A stretch of 64,000 nt of DNA from Litoreibacter arenae DSM 19593 (GTDB lineage Bacteria > Pseudomonadota > Alphaproteobacteria > Rhodobacterales > Rhodobacteraceae): the NCBI RefSeq assembly GCF_000442275.2, contig NZ_KE557306.1, positions 443,342 through 507,341 on the forward strand. The letters run 5' to 3'. The translations under genes and the position numbers were made by a program. How positions within the stretch are numbered: position 1 is the stretch's first letter; each line of letters starts with the position of its first letter. The notes beneath the pieces were generated by a model, which saw only the letters and a list, made by a program, of their open reading frames with translations, was not told the origin of the DNA and ran no database searches. This document shows, piece after piece, positions 55,397-63,902 of the stretch.

Positions 55397-55423
55397 GGGT
55401 GGGCCTTGTGCCCGCCCTTTTTT
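55397..55423 (+). terminator. Terminator of phaP
   Basis: Stem GGGTGGGC/GCCCGCCC with one G-T pair, loop CTTGT, then six T. It lies 54 bp behind phaP and before the convergent tail-anchored gene. Confidence 0.88.
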
Positions 55424-55432
55424 ATTGGCTGG

Positions 55433-56032
55433 TCAAGCTTGTCTGCTTCGGCCGATCACCTTCTTGGCCGTAACGAACAACACCAAGACAAGCGTGAGCA
55501 GTCCTATAGGTTGATTAGGATTGTAGCCCTCGATCGGTTGCATCGGACCACTGGCCTTGCTGATCTCGGCCGTCAGTTTCTGCGATTGCTGCGGCGACAG
55601 CGTGATGTCGTCACCTTCCTCGGTGAGAGCCTTCAGCGCCGATTTCAGCCCTTCCATGATAGCCACTTCGTCGCTTTGGGGGCCTTTGGCTGCCTCGATC
55701 AGATCAAGGATCTTGCGCGACAACCCCAACAGGTCCATCCGCAGGCGCTTCATGTTTCCCATCTTGCTTTTGTAGCTCTGTTTGGCCTCGTAATTCCCGT
55801 GCTTGTTCAGAACACTGGAATGAGACACAGTCAGCAGGCCTTCTTGCGATTTGATGGCCTTTTGCATGTTCTCTGCACGGCCGCGCCACAGGTCAATCTT
55901 GCGCCCCAGATCGGCGTGCGCAGCAGTTCCGGGTTTGACGGGTTCTGTACGGCCCAGCAGCTTGGTCAACTCGACATCGACCTCGCCAGACAGTCGGCGA
56001 ATGGCGATCACCTGACCTTCAAAATTCTGCAT
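55433..56032 (-). CDS. Uncharacterised tail-anchored helical protein
   Basis: A 199-residue protein with no signal peptide, long Lys/Ala/Leu-rich helical body and a single C-terminal hydrophobic segment (IGLLTLVLVLFVTAKKVI) near the end, so probably tail-anchored. No domain is recognised. Good ribosome site (AAGGGAG). It lies convergent to phaP and divergent from phaR, whose operator region it shares; a role at PHB granules or membranes is speculation. Confidence 0.7.
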   Translation of the reverse strand: MQNFEGQVIAIRRLSGEVDVELTKLLGRTEPVKPGTAAHADLGRKIDLWRGRAENMQKAIKSQEGLLTVSHSSVLNKHGNYEAKQSYKSKMGNMKRLRMDLLGLSRKILDLIEAAKGPQSDEVAIMEGLKSALKALTEEGDDITLSPQQSQKLTAEISKASGPMQPIEGYNPNQPIGLLTLVLVLFVTAKKVIGRSRQA

Positions 56033-56149
56033 GATGCAGCTCCCTTTCTCGAATGTCTTAAACTAAAATGCTTTTACTCTCACAGATTTGCGCAGAGCGT
56101 GGGTCTTTGGCAAGTCCAAGATCGCGCGAACGTCTGCTCTTTCTTTTTT

Positions 56150-56182
56150 GCTGCACCTGCGCTAGCGTTTTTTCTGCGCTGC
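56150..56182 (+). promoter_or_regulatory. CTGC elements in front of phaR
   Basis: GCTGCACCTGCG (56150-56161) matches the phaC element in reverse, and CTGCGCTGC (56174-56182) matches the phaP spacer element. Both lie within 50 bp of the phaR start, consistent with autoregulation, and also in the leader of the divergent tail-anchored gene. Confidence 0.6.
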
Positions 56183-56200
56183 AATACTGGGAGGTTTTTC

Positions 56201-56773
56201 GTGGCAAAAACTGAGAAGACACCATTGCTCATCAAACGCTACGCGTCCCGCCGTCTCTACAACACAGAGACCAGCGACTACGTGACCCTTGATGACATTT
56301 CGGGCTTCATCAAGGAGGGCAGGGACGTCCAGATCGTCGATCTGAAATCCGGCGACGACCTGACGCGTCAATATCTGCTCCAGATCATCGCGGACAACGA
56401 GAGCAAAGGCGAAAGCGTCTTACCTATCAACGTGCTGACCGACCTCGTGCGCAGCTACACCACCAACGCGCAGAGCATGGTACCGGACTTCCTTGCGGCC
56501 AGCTTCGAAATGCTCCGCGAAGGCCAGAGCAAGATGGTCGAGAGCATGGCCAGCCCGATGACCGCCGTACCGGGGTTCGAGCAGATCAAGGCGCAGCAAG
56601 AAGCCTTCCTGAAAACTATGATGGGCGGCTGGAAAAGCCCAGGCACTGGTGGTGAGCCTGATGATGAAGCGGGTGACGACGCAGCTAAAGACCAGTCCGA
56701 ACTTGAAGCAATCAAGAAACAACTGGCCGAAATGCAAGCCGCTGTTTCAAAAATGGGTAAACCTAAGGGCTGA
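56201..56773 (+). CDS. phaR: Polyhydroxyalkanoate synthesis repressor PhaR
   Basis: A 190-residue regulator that binds both PHB and phaP DNA. The N-terminal domain starts PLLIKRYASRRLYNTETSDYVTL, followed by VQIVDLKSGDDLTRQYLLQII and the PHB-binding region; the end is Lys/Glu coiled. The start is GTG with GGGAGG exactly 6 bases ahead; a longer open frame upstream is rejected. Confidence 0.96.
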   Translation: MAKTEKTPLLIKRYASRRLYNTETSDYVTLDDISGFIKEGRDVQIVDLKSGDDLTRQYLLQIIADNESKGESVLPINVLTDLVRSYTTNAQSMVPDFLAASFEMLREGQSKMVESMASPMTAVPGFEQIKAQQEAFLKTMMGGWKSPGTGGEPDDEAGDDAAKDQSELEAIKKQLAEMQAAVSKMGKPKG

Positions 56774-56836
56774 CGTCGCGGCAGGCTCCGCAACGTGGCT
56801 ATCGAATTTTAGAGAATTGCGGCTAAGTTGGTCGCC

Positions 56837-57484
56837 ATGGCCGATCACAACACTTCTTATCCCAAATACTCGCGTGCCGAGATTTTGGCCGACGGTCTGG
56901 TTCACGCGCTTGGGCTGGCGGCTTCCGTCATCGGAATTTCGCTGTTCCTGGCCTATCGGTGGGATCATATCTCGACCGGCCAGCTGGTCGCCCTTTGCGT
57001 CTACTGGGTAGGCCTCATTGCGATGTTCACCGTCTCCGGCGCGTATCACATGACGCCGTGGGAGCGTTTTCGCGCCCATCTGCGCCGCGCGGACCACGCG
57101 ACGATATTCCTGAAAATCGCCGGAACCTACACGCCGTTTGTCGTCACCATCGGCACCGCATTCGGATACGCGGTGCTGGCAATCGTCTGGGCCTTGGCCG
57201 CGTTCGGGGCAATCACCAAGCTCTTCCGCTGGTCGGCGCCCGGACGCTGGAACGCCGCGCTCTATGTCGGGCTGGGCTGGATTAGCGTTGCGCTGATGTG
57301 GTCGGTGTTCGAGACGTCAGCCGCCGCAGGCTGGTGTGCGGCGGCCGGCGGCATTCTCTACACTGCCGGAATCCTGTTCTTCAAATGGGAAAGCCTGCGC
57401 TTTTCCAACGCTATCTGGCACGGTTTCGTCGTGGCGGCGTCAGGCTTCTTTTTCGCAGCGGTCAGTTTGGCTGTCTCGGCCTAG
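56837..57484 (+). CDS. Hemolysin III family protein (PAQR)
   Basis: A 215-residue seven-helix protein of the HlyIII/YqfA type. Signature residues: DGLVHALGLAAS, SGAYHMTPWERF, HATIFLKIAGTYTPFV, and the C-terminal IWHGFVVAASGFFF with its zinc His. Start at MADHNTSYPKYS. Its stop shares CTAG with the convergent aminotransferase. Confidence 0.93.
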   Translation: MADHNTSYPKYSRAEILADGLVHALGLAASVIGISLFLAYRWDHISTGQLVALCVYWVGLIAMFTVSGAYHMTPWERFRAHLRRADHATIFLKIAGTYTPFVVTIGTAFGYAVLAIVWALAAFGAITKLFRWSAPGRWNAALYVGLGWISVALMWSVFETSAAAGWCAAAGGILYTAGILFFKWESLRFSNAIWHGFVVAASGFFFAAVSLAVSA

Positions 57485-58863
57485 ACGACGTCCTCGAACA
57501 CACGGTTCAAGGCCGCTTCCAGTTTCTGGAACATCTCGTCCATTTGCGGCTCGGTCATGATGAACGCAGGGCACAGCACGACAGCCTGACCCAGCGGGCG
57601 GCAGATCAAGCCGTGATCGGTGCAGGTGTTGGCAATTCGCTCCGACACGCTCAGAGAGCCGTCGAACGGCGTCTTCGTCGCCTTATCCTTCACCGCCTCC
57701 AGAGCGCCCATCAGCCCCTTGCCGCGCGCTTCACCGATATGCGGGTGCTGCGCCAGTCGCGCCATTTCCGCCTCGAATTTCGGCGTCAGCGCACGAACAT
57801 TGTCGATCAGCGGCGCGGCCCCGTCAGAGCCGTCCATAATCACCTCGATCGCCTTCAGCGCCACCGCGCAGCCGACCGGATGGCCCGATGCGGTGAAGCC
57901 ATGCGGGAATTCCTCGATCTCATCCACGGCAGCCTGCAATCTGTCGGACATCTCCGGCCCGAGGATCACTGCCCCCATGGGGAAATATCCCGCAGTCAGG
58001 TTCTTGGACGAGATAATCGCATCCGGCATGAAATCGTAAGCCTGACAGCCCCAGTCCGATCCTGTCCGTCCGAAGCCCGTGATAACCTCGTCGGCCACCA
58101 GCGGGATGCCGTGCTTTTTCAGGATCGGTGCAACGGTCTGGAAATAGCCCTCCGACGGTGGGATCACGCCGCCTGCACCCATCACCGGCTCCGCCACGAA
58201 GGCCGCAATCGTGTCCGCGCCTTCGCGGGCGATGACCTCTTCCAACTCAGAGCCCATGCGGGCAGTGAACTCTGCCTCGGACTCGCCGTCGCGGCCTTCG
58301 CGCCAGTAATGCGGGCAGGTCAGGTGGATGAAGCCCGGCAGTGGCAGGCCGAATACATCGTTATAAGGCTTGCCGGTCATCGACGCCGAGACGGCCGTGA
58401 CGCCATGATACCCGTTCTTGCGCGTCAGGATCTTGCGCCGTTCCGGCTTGCCTTCCGCACCGCCCAGAAACCACAGCATTTTGACCAGCGTGTCATTCGC
58501 CTCAGAGCCGGAGTTGGTGTAGAACACCTTGCCCCGCTCGAATGGCGACACGTCGATCAGCTTTTCAGACAGCATCACCGTCTGGTCAGACATCCGCCCG
58601 AAAAAGGCGTGATAGCCCGGAAAGCGGTCATATTGCGCCTTAGCGGCCTCTGCCATTCCCTTATGGTCGAAGCCGGCGACCATGTTCCAAAGGCCGGAAT
58701 TCGCATCCAGAAATTTGCGCCCGTGTACGTCGAAGACATACGGCCCCTCGCCATGGGTCAGCACCACCGTTCCGCGCTCCGCAATCGAGGGCAGGTCGGT
58801 AAAGCCGTAGAAGGAATGGGCGTCCGCGCGGGCCTCCCAGCTGTTGGGGCTGTCGTCACGCAT
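57481..58863 (-). CDS. Class III aminotransferase (omega-amino acid type)
   Basis: A 460-residue PLP enzyme. The Asp for PLP is in LVADEVITGFGRTG, the Schiff-base Lys is in IISSKNLTAGYFPMGAV, with NSGSEANDTLVKM and the ending CPAFIMTEPQMDEMF. Fits beta-alanine/taurine/putrescine-type pyruvate transaminases; the substrate cannot be fixed. Divergent from a LysR regulator and within a neighbourhood of polyamine-type genes. Confidence 0.93.
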   Translation of the reverse strand: MRDDSPNSWEARADAHSFYGFTDLPSIAERGTVVLTHGEGPYVFDVHGRKFLDANSGLWNMVAGFDHKGMAEAAKAQYDRFPGYHAFFGRMSDQTVMLSEKLIDVSPFERGKVFYTNSGSEANDTLVKMLWFLGGAEGKPERRKILTRKNGYHGVTAVSASMTGKPYNDVFGLPLPGFIHLTCPHYWREGRDGESEAEFTARMGSELEEVIAREGADTIAAFVAEPVMGAGGVIPPSEGYFQTVAPILKKHGIPLVADEVITGFGRTGSDWGCQAYDFMPDAIISSKNLTAGYFPMGAVILGPEMSDRLQAAVDEIEEFPHGFTASGHPVGCAVALKAIEVIMDGSDGAAPLIDNVRALTPKFEAEMARLAQHPHIGEARGKGLMGALEAVKDKATKTPFDGSLSVSERIANTCTDHGLICRPLGQAVVLCPAFIMTEPQMDEMFQKLEAALNRVFEDVV

Positions 58864-58952
58864 GTCTCTGGTCTCCGCTTTGAGTTGGCGCTAGCTTACG
58901 CTTGGTGTCTGGTCTCGGCAATCGGGATTCCGGCGCGTATCAGGGATTTGAA

Positions 58953-59921
58953 ATGGTCGACACGCCTGGAAAAATCACGCTCTGGCAGGTGGAAATCTTC
59001 GTCGCCGCCGCGGAGGAGCCGTCGATCACCGCCGCCGCCCGCAGGCTGGGGGCCAGCCCGTCCGCCGTCAGCCAGCAACTCTCCAATCTGGAAACCGCCC
59101 TTGGCGCGCGCCTGCTGACCCGGACCGAGCGCCCCATGCCGCTAACCCAAGCGGGCGAATTGTTCCTGCGCCGCGCCCAGACCATTTTGCACGAGGCAGC
59201 ACTGGCCACCTCGGAGCTTGCGCTGAAAGACCTGTCCGCGCGGATGCGCCTGCGCCTTGGCGTGATCGAGGATTTCGACGCCGACGTCACCCCCGCGCTG
59301 CTCACCCGGCTGGCAGGGCAGATGCCCAAGGCGCAATTCCTGCTGGAAACCGGCGCGTCGCACCGTTTGCTCGACCAGCTAGAGGCCCGCGCACTCGACA
59401 TGGCCGTCGCCGCCGAGCCGGGGGATCTGCCGCCGTCCTACGAGGTGCATCCGCTGATGGACGACCCGTTCGTCGTCGTCACCCCGCGCCGTATGGTGCG
59501 CGAGGGCGACGATCTTATGGCAAGCCTCAGGGCCAACCCGCTGATCCAGTACACCACGCGGCACGTCATGGGCCGCCAGATCGCCTCGCACCTGTCACGC
59601 GTGAAGCTGAAGGCATCGCACCGGTTCGAGCTCGACAGCTATCATGCCATCATGGCCATGGTCGCGCGGGGTGAAGGCTGGACCATCCTGACGCCGCTCG
59701 GCGTGATGCGGGCCAAACGCTTTATCGACCGTGTCGACGTGTTCGAGCCGCCGTTCGAGCCTCTGTCCCGCCGCATCTCGCTCATGGCACGCGATGGCGC
59801 CACCCAGGACATGCCCGCCCGCGTCGCGGATGAGATGCGCCCGCTATTCCAGCGCGACATCGTCGAATACTGCACCCACAAAATGCCATGGCTCAAAAGC
59901 CAGATGCGCATCCTGAGTTAA
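58953..59921 (+). CDS. LysR-type transcriptional regulator
   Basis: A 322-residue regulator. HTH is WQVEIFVAAAEEPSITAAARRLGASPSAVSQQLSNLE, then the inducer-binding domain. It is divergent from the aminotransferase with an 89-bp shared gap, the usual arrangement for a LysR controlling its neighbour. Start at MVDTPGKITLW with AGGGA upstream. Confidence 0.92.
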   Translation: MVDTPGKITLWQVEIFVAAAEEPSITAAARRLGASPSAVSQQLSNLETALGARLLTRTERPMPLTQAGELFLRRAQTILHEAALATSELALKDLSARMRLRLGVIEDFDADVTPALLTRLAGQMPKAQFLLETGASHRLLDQLEARALDMAVAAEPGDLPPSYEVHPLMDDPFVVVTPRRMVREGDDLMASLRANPLIQYTTRHVMGRQIASHLSRVKLKASHRFELDSYHAIMAMVARGEGWTILTPLGVMRAKRFIDRVDVFEPPFEPLSRRISLMARDGATQDMPARVADEMRPLFQRDIVEYCTHKMPWLKSQMRILS

Positions 59922-59972
59922 TCACGGCTCCCGGCTTCATTGCTTCGATAAATATTCCCCCCGGAGGGTCGC

Positions 59973-61157
59973 TCAGCCAAGCACCTCTGCCGCAGCGATG
60001 ATCAGCGCGTCTGCAATATAGTCCAACTCCTCACGGGTCAGCCGCGCGGGTAGGCGCGTATCGCAGGCCTTCGCCAGCATGGCGCGGGTTTTGGGCAGGT
60101 CCGGGACCTCGCCGCGCAGGAACTGCCAGTTCCAGAAGGCGCGGGCATTGTTGTCGGACAGCCCGAACACCTGCGTGCTGACGCCTTGGGCCTTGGTGGC
60201 ATCCATGAAGGCGCGGGCCTGCGCCTGAGAAAATCCGTTCAGGTTGAACTGGATCGAGTCCGGCGCGCGGACCTCCTTCTCCAGCGGGGCAGGCACGGTG
60301 AAATAGCCACTCGCCTCCAGCCGCGCCGCGACATAGTCGTGGTTCGAACGCCCGTCGCGTACCCGCCGCGCCAGTTCCGGCAATTGGGGCCGGATGACAC
60401 AGGCGCTCAGGTTCTGCATCCGCATGTTGTAGAGCGGCAGCTTGTTTTGCCATTTCTCGGCCTCCGCCGCGACGATCGCGTGCTTCGACCAGTTCGCCTC
60501 ATAGGCCCCCGACATGATCACCGCGCGTGCCACAAGCTCCGCGTCATCTGTCACCATAATACCGCCTTCACCCGCATTGATCATCTTGTAGCTCTGGAAC
60601 GAGAAGCAGCCGATTTTGCCCAGCGTCCCGATATTGCGCCCGCCCCAAGTAGTGCCAAGCGAATGTGCGGCGTCCTCAATAACGGGAAGCCCATGCGCCT
60701 CCGCCAGTCGCAGGATCGCATCCATATCCGAGGTATGGCCGCGCATATGGCTGATCAACACGGCGTCGGCCGTGGCGATCTTGCGCTCGAAATCGTCCAG
60801 ATCAACGCGGTAGTTGTCGCCCACCTCGACCAGCACCGGCAGGCAATCCGCATGAACCACCGCCGAGGGGACAGCGGCGAAGGTGAACGCAGGGATCAGC
60901 ACTTTCGCCCCGTGCGGCAAATCCAGCGCTTTCAGGGCAAGGAACAGCGCAGCCGAACAGGACGACACCGCCAACGCGAATTTTGACCCCAGAAGTTGCG
61001 CGAACTCCTGCTCCAATAGGGCGACAGGCGCATTTTCCGGCGCGGTGTAGCGGAACAGGTCACCCGAACTCAGCAGCGCATCAATGGCTGCACGTGCGGT
61101 CTCGGGGATAGGTTCGGCGTCGTAGGTGTTTGGGGCTTGCTGGGGTAGGTCACGCAT
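59973..61157 (-). CDS. DegT/DnrJ/EryC1/StrS family aminotransferase
   Basis: A 394-residue PLP enzyme of the sugar-aminotransferase type. AIDALLSSGDLFRYT at the start, ISHMRGHTSDMDAI, VIEDAAHSLGTTWGGR, and the PLP Lys in FSFQSYKMINAGEGG. The substrate is unknown. Isolated by a 70-bp gap with a palindrome from the oxidoreductase gene upstream in its reading direction. Confidence 0.93.
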   Translation of the reverse strand: MRDLPQQAPNTYDAEPIPETARAAIDALLSSGDLFRYTAPENAPVALLEQEFAQLLGSKFALAVSSCSAALFLALKALDLPHGAKVLIPAFTFAAVPSAVVHADCLPVLVEVGDNYRVDLDDFERKIATADAVLISHMRGHTSDMDAILRLAEAHGLPVIEDAAHSLGTTWGGRNIGTLGKIGCFSFQSYKMINAGEGGIMVTDDAELVARAVIMSGAYEANWSKHAIVAAEAEKWQNKLPLYNMRMQNLSACVIRPQLPELARRVRDGRSNHDYVAARLEASGYFTVPAPLEKEVRAPDSIQFNLNGFSQAQARAFMDATKAQGVSTQVFGLSDNNARAFWNWQFLRGEVPDLPKTRAMLAKACDTRLPARLTREELDYIADALIIAAAEVLG

Positions 61158-61207
61158 GGCGGGTTCCGTTTTTCCAAAATTAACCTTCGGAAAAGCTGTA
61201 GCGTAGT

Positions 61208-61223
61208 TTTCGGTAATCCGAAA
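61208..61223. promoter_or_regulatory. Palindrome upstream of the DegT-family gene
   Basis: TTTCGG-TAAT-CCGAAA, a perfect 6-bp inverted repeat 51 bp before the DegT-family ATG. A related CCTTCGGAAAA lies about 15 bp nearer the gene. Candidate operator. Confidence 0.4.
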
Positions 61224-61227
61224 GGTA

Positions 61228-62523
61228 TCAGATGCCCAACCTGTCGCGCGTGGCGTACCAAGTCATCGCCAGCGCCAGCAGCGGGGACCGCAAGGCGGAC
61301 CCGCCGGGGAACCGCGCCGTGGGCAGGCGGGCCAGCCGGTCAAACCCGTCCGCGTCGCCCCGCACCGCGTCGGCCAGCACCTTGCCGGTGAAGCCCGCTA
61401 ACGCGACCCCGTGACCCGAATAACCCGCCGCCGAAAGCACGCCGGGTTGCGGGCGGGAGATATGGGGCAGGCGGGACATGGTGATCGCCAGCGTACCGCC
61501 CCACGCATGTGTGATCTCGACGCCTTTGAGTTGCGGAAACACCTGCTCCATCGGCTTGCGCACGGTGGACGCGATGTCCTTAGGGAAACGGTAACCGTAG
61601 CTTTCGCCGCCGCCGAACAGTAGCCGGTTGTCCTCGCTCAGGCGGTAGTAATTCACCACGAACTTGCTGTCCGAGACGGCAATGTCGCGGCGCAGGACGT
61701 CTGCCGCGCGGTCGCCGAGCGGGGCGGTGGCGGCGATGAAATTGTTGATCGGCATGACGCGGGCAGCGGTCTGTCGGCTCAGGCCCGTGCCATAGCCGTT
61801 CGTTGCCTGAATAACATGAGACGCCACGACCCGCCCCTGATCGCAGCGCACGGTGGTGCCCTTTATCTCGTGCGCGCGGGTGGTCTCGAATATGCGAACG
61901 CCCGCAGCCACGCAGGCCCGCGCCAGCCCCAAGGCGTAGCGCAGCGGATGCAGATGGCCCCCGCCGTGGTCCAGCGTGCCACCCTGATACTTGGGCGCGC
62001 GGAGGATGTCGTAGAGCGCGTCGCGCGACAGGGGCTCTATCTTGTCGTAGCCGTAATGCTCCGCCAGATAAGCCGCCTCGGCGTGGTCGTTGCGGGTCTC
62101 GCTTGCGTGCCAGTTGGCATGGGCAATGCCTGCTCTGAAACGGGCGTCCGGCGCATACGTGGCGCATAGGTCTTTGGTCAGTGCCATGGCCTCTTGAGAC
62201 ATTTCCCAAAGCCGCCTTGCATCCGCATCTCCGACCAACTTTTCAAGAGCTTGCTGGCCTTTGTTAAAGCCCGATTGCACCTGCCCGCCATTCCGCCCCG
62301 ACGCCCCGAAGCCGACCCTTTGCGCGTCGATCAGTACCACGTCCAAACCCGCTTGCGCCGCATGCAGCGCCGCCGACAGGCCCGTGTAGCCGCCGCCGAT
62401 GACGCACAGGTCAGCGCGTTGCTCACCTCTGAGCGGCTCGAACGGGTCAAGAAGGTGCGCCGTCTCGGCATACCAGCCGTCCGGATACGCGCCGCGCCGG
62501 TCGTTGGCGTCGAGCAGGTTCAT
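61228..62523 (-). CDS. FAD-dependent amine oxidoreductase (PuuB-like)
   Basis: A 431-residue DAO-fold oxidase. The ADP-binding motif is LCVIGGGYTGLSAALHAA near residue 40, then GFGASGRNGGQV and the C-terminal GYSGHGVALAGFTGKVL. It overlaps the glutamine-synthetase-type gene by 3 bases (TGATG), so the pair resembles PuuA-PuuB, where gamma-glutamylputrescine is made and oxidised. Start at MNLLDANDRRGAYPDGW. Confidence 0.87.
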   Translation of the reverse strand: MNLLDANDRRGAYPDGWYAETAHLLDPFEPLRGEQRADLCVIGGGYTGLSAALHAAQAGLDVVLIDAQRVGFGASGRNGGQVQSGFNKGQQALEKLVGDADARRLWEMSQEAMALTKDLCATYAPDARFRAGIAHANWHASETRNDHAEAAYLAEHYGYDKIEPLSRDALYDILRAPKYQGGTLDHGGGHLHPLRYALGLARACVAAGVRIFETTRAHEIKGTTVRCDQGRVVASHVIQATNGYGTGLSRQTAARVMPINNFIAATAPLGDRAADVLRRDIAVSDSKFVVNYYRLSEDNRLLFGGGESYGYRFPKDIASTVRKPMEQVFPQLKGVEITHAWGGTLAITMSRLPHISRPQPGVLSAAGYSGHGVALAGFTGKVLADAVRGDADGFDRLARLPTARFPGGSALRSPLLALAMTWYATRDRLGI

Positions 62524-63902
62524 ACGTTCAAGAGCAGGTGCTCGCGCTCCCATGGGGAGATGACTTGCAGAAATTCGTCATATTCGGCGGTCTTGACGAT
62601 CCGGTAGACGCGCGCGAATTCCGGGTGAAGGACGTCATGTATCTTTTTGGCATCCTTGAACAAATCTAGCGCGGAGAACAGGTCTCGCGGGATTTCCTCC
62701 ACGCCTTCATAGGCATCACCCTTGAACTCCTTGGTCGGACGCTTGCGCTCTTTCAGGCCCAGATAACCGCAGGCCAGCGAGGCGGCGATGCCCAGATACG
62801 GGTTGCAATCCATACCCGCCAGCCGGTTTTCCACCCGCCGCGATGCGGCGTCGGAGATCGGCACGCGGATGCCTGTGGTGCGGTTGTCGCGGCCCCATTC
62901 CAGATTGATCGGCGCGGCGTGGTCTTTGACGTAGCGGCGATAGCTGTTCACATAAGGCGCGATCAGCGCCACGACCGAGGGCATGTGGTTTTGCAGCCCC
63001 GCGATGAAGTGGAAGAACGCGTCCGTCTCCGCCCCGCGCGCGCCGGTGAAGATGTTTTTGCCGGTCTTGGTGTCCACGACGGAGTGGTGCACATGCATGG
63101 CGCTGCCCGGCTCGCCCTCGATCGGTTTGGCCATGAAGGTGGCGAAACAATCGTGGCGCAGGGCGGCTTCGCGGATCAGGCGTTTGAAATAAAAGATCTC
63201 GTCGGCCAGCTTCACCGGATCACCGTGGCGCAGGTTGATTTCCAACTGCCCGGCGCCGCCTTCCTGCGTGATGCCGTCGATCTCGAAGCCCATGTCTTCG
63301 GCGAAATCATATATATCGTCGATGACGGGGCCGAACTCGTCCACGGCGCTCATCGAATAGGCCTGCCGCGCGGCGGCGGGCCTGCCGGAACGGCCCATCA
63401 TCGGCGCGATTTCCTCGGCAGGGTTGATGTTGCGGGCCACAAGGTAGAATTCCATCTCGGGGGCCACGACCGGCTCCCAGCCTTCCTTGCGGTACAGCTC
63501 GACCACGCGTTTGAGCACGTTGCGCGGGGCGAATGCGATCGGCTCGCCCGCCTGATCGAACGCGTCGTGGATGACCTGAAGCGTCCAGTCGGCCGTCCAC
63601 GGGGCGGCTCTGGCGGTGCTCATGTCGGGTTTCAGCACCATGTCCGGTTCGGTAAAGCCGTCCTCGCCCGCGGCCTCGCCCCAGCCGCCGGTAATCGTCT
63701 GGAAGTAGATCGAGTTGGGCAGGAAAAACTGCGCCTGCCGCGCGAATTTGGACGCAGGCACCGCTTTGCCGCGGGCAATGCCCGGCAGGTCGGAGACGAT
63801 GCACTCCACTTCATCGAGGCGGTGGCCTTGCAGATATTCCGCTGCGGACTCTGGCAGGTGCTCCATCCAGTCGATGTCTTTGGCTTTGGGTTTAGCTGGC
63901 AC
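62520..63902 (-). CDS. Glutamine-synthetase-family ligase (PuuA-like)
   Basis: A 460-residue ATP-dependent ligase. Family parts: EMEFYL metal site, GAGQLEINLRHGD, HVHHSVVDTKTGKNIF, SYRRYVKDHAAPINLEWGRDNRTTGIRVP, and AGMDCNPYLGIAA. This group includes gamma-glutamylputrescine synthetase rather than ammonia-fixing GlnA. Starts with GTG, overlapping the end of the upstream gene by 11 bases. Confidence 0.9.
   Translation of the reverse strand: MPAKPKAKDIDWMEHLPESAAEYLQGHRLDEVECIVSDLPGIARGKAVPASKFARQAQFFLPNSIYFQTITGGWGEAAGEDGFTEPDMVLKPDMSTARAAPWTADWTLQVIHDAFDQAGEPIAFAPRNVLKRVVELYRKEGWEPVVAPEMEFYLVARNINPAEEIAPMMGRSGRPAAARQAYSMSAVDEFGPVIDDIYDFAEDMGFEIDGITQEGGAGQLEINLRHGDPVKLADEIFYFKRLIREAALRHDCFATFMAKPIEGEPGSAMHVHHSVVDTKTGKNIFTGARGAETDAFFHFIAGLQNHMPSVVALIAPYVNSYRRYVKDHAAPINLEWGRDNRTTGIRVPISDAASRRVENRLAGMDCNPYLGIAASLACGYLGLKERKRPTKEFKGDAYEGVEEIPRDLFSALDLFKDAKKIHDVLHPEFARVYRIVKTAEYDEFLQVISPWEREHLLLNV

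Noticed and set aside
55406-56200. Upstream extension of phaR
   Set aside because: It overlaps the minus-strand tail-anchored gene and has no family sequence; GTG at 56201 has GGGAGG at 6 bases.
57298-59118. Long plus-strand open frame of about 600 codons across the aminotransferase
   Set aside because: It lies opposite the class III aminotransferase, and the protein is Arg/His-rich without any fold; it is the antisense shadow of a GC-rich gene.
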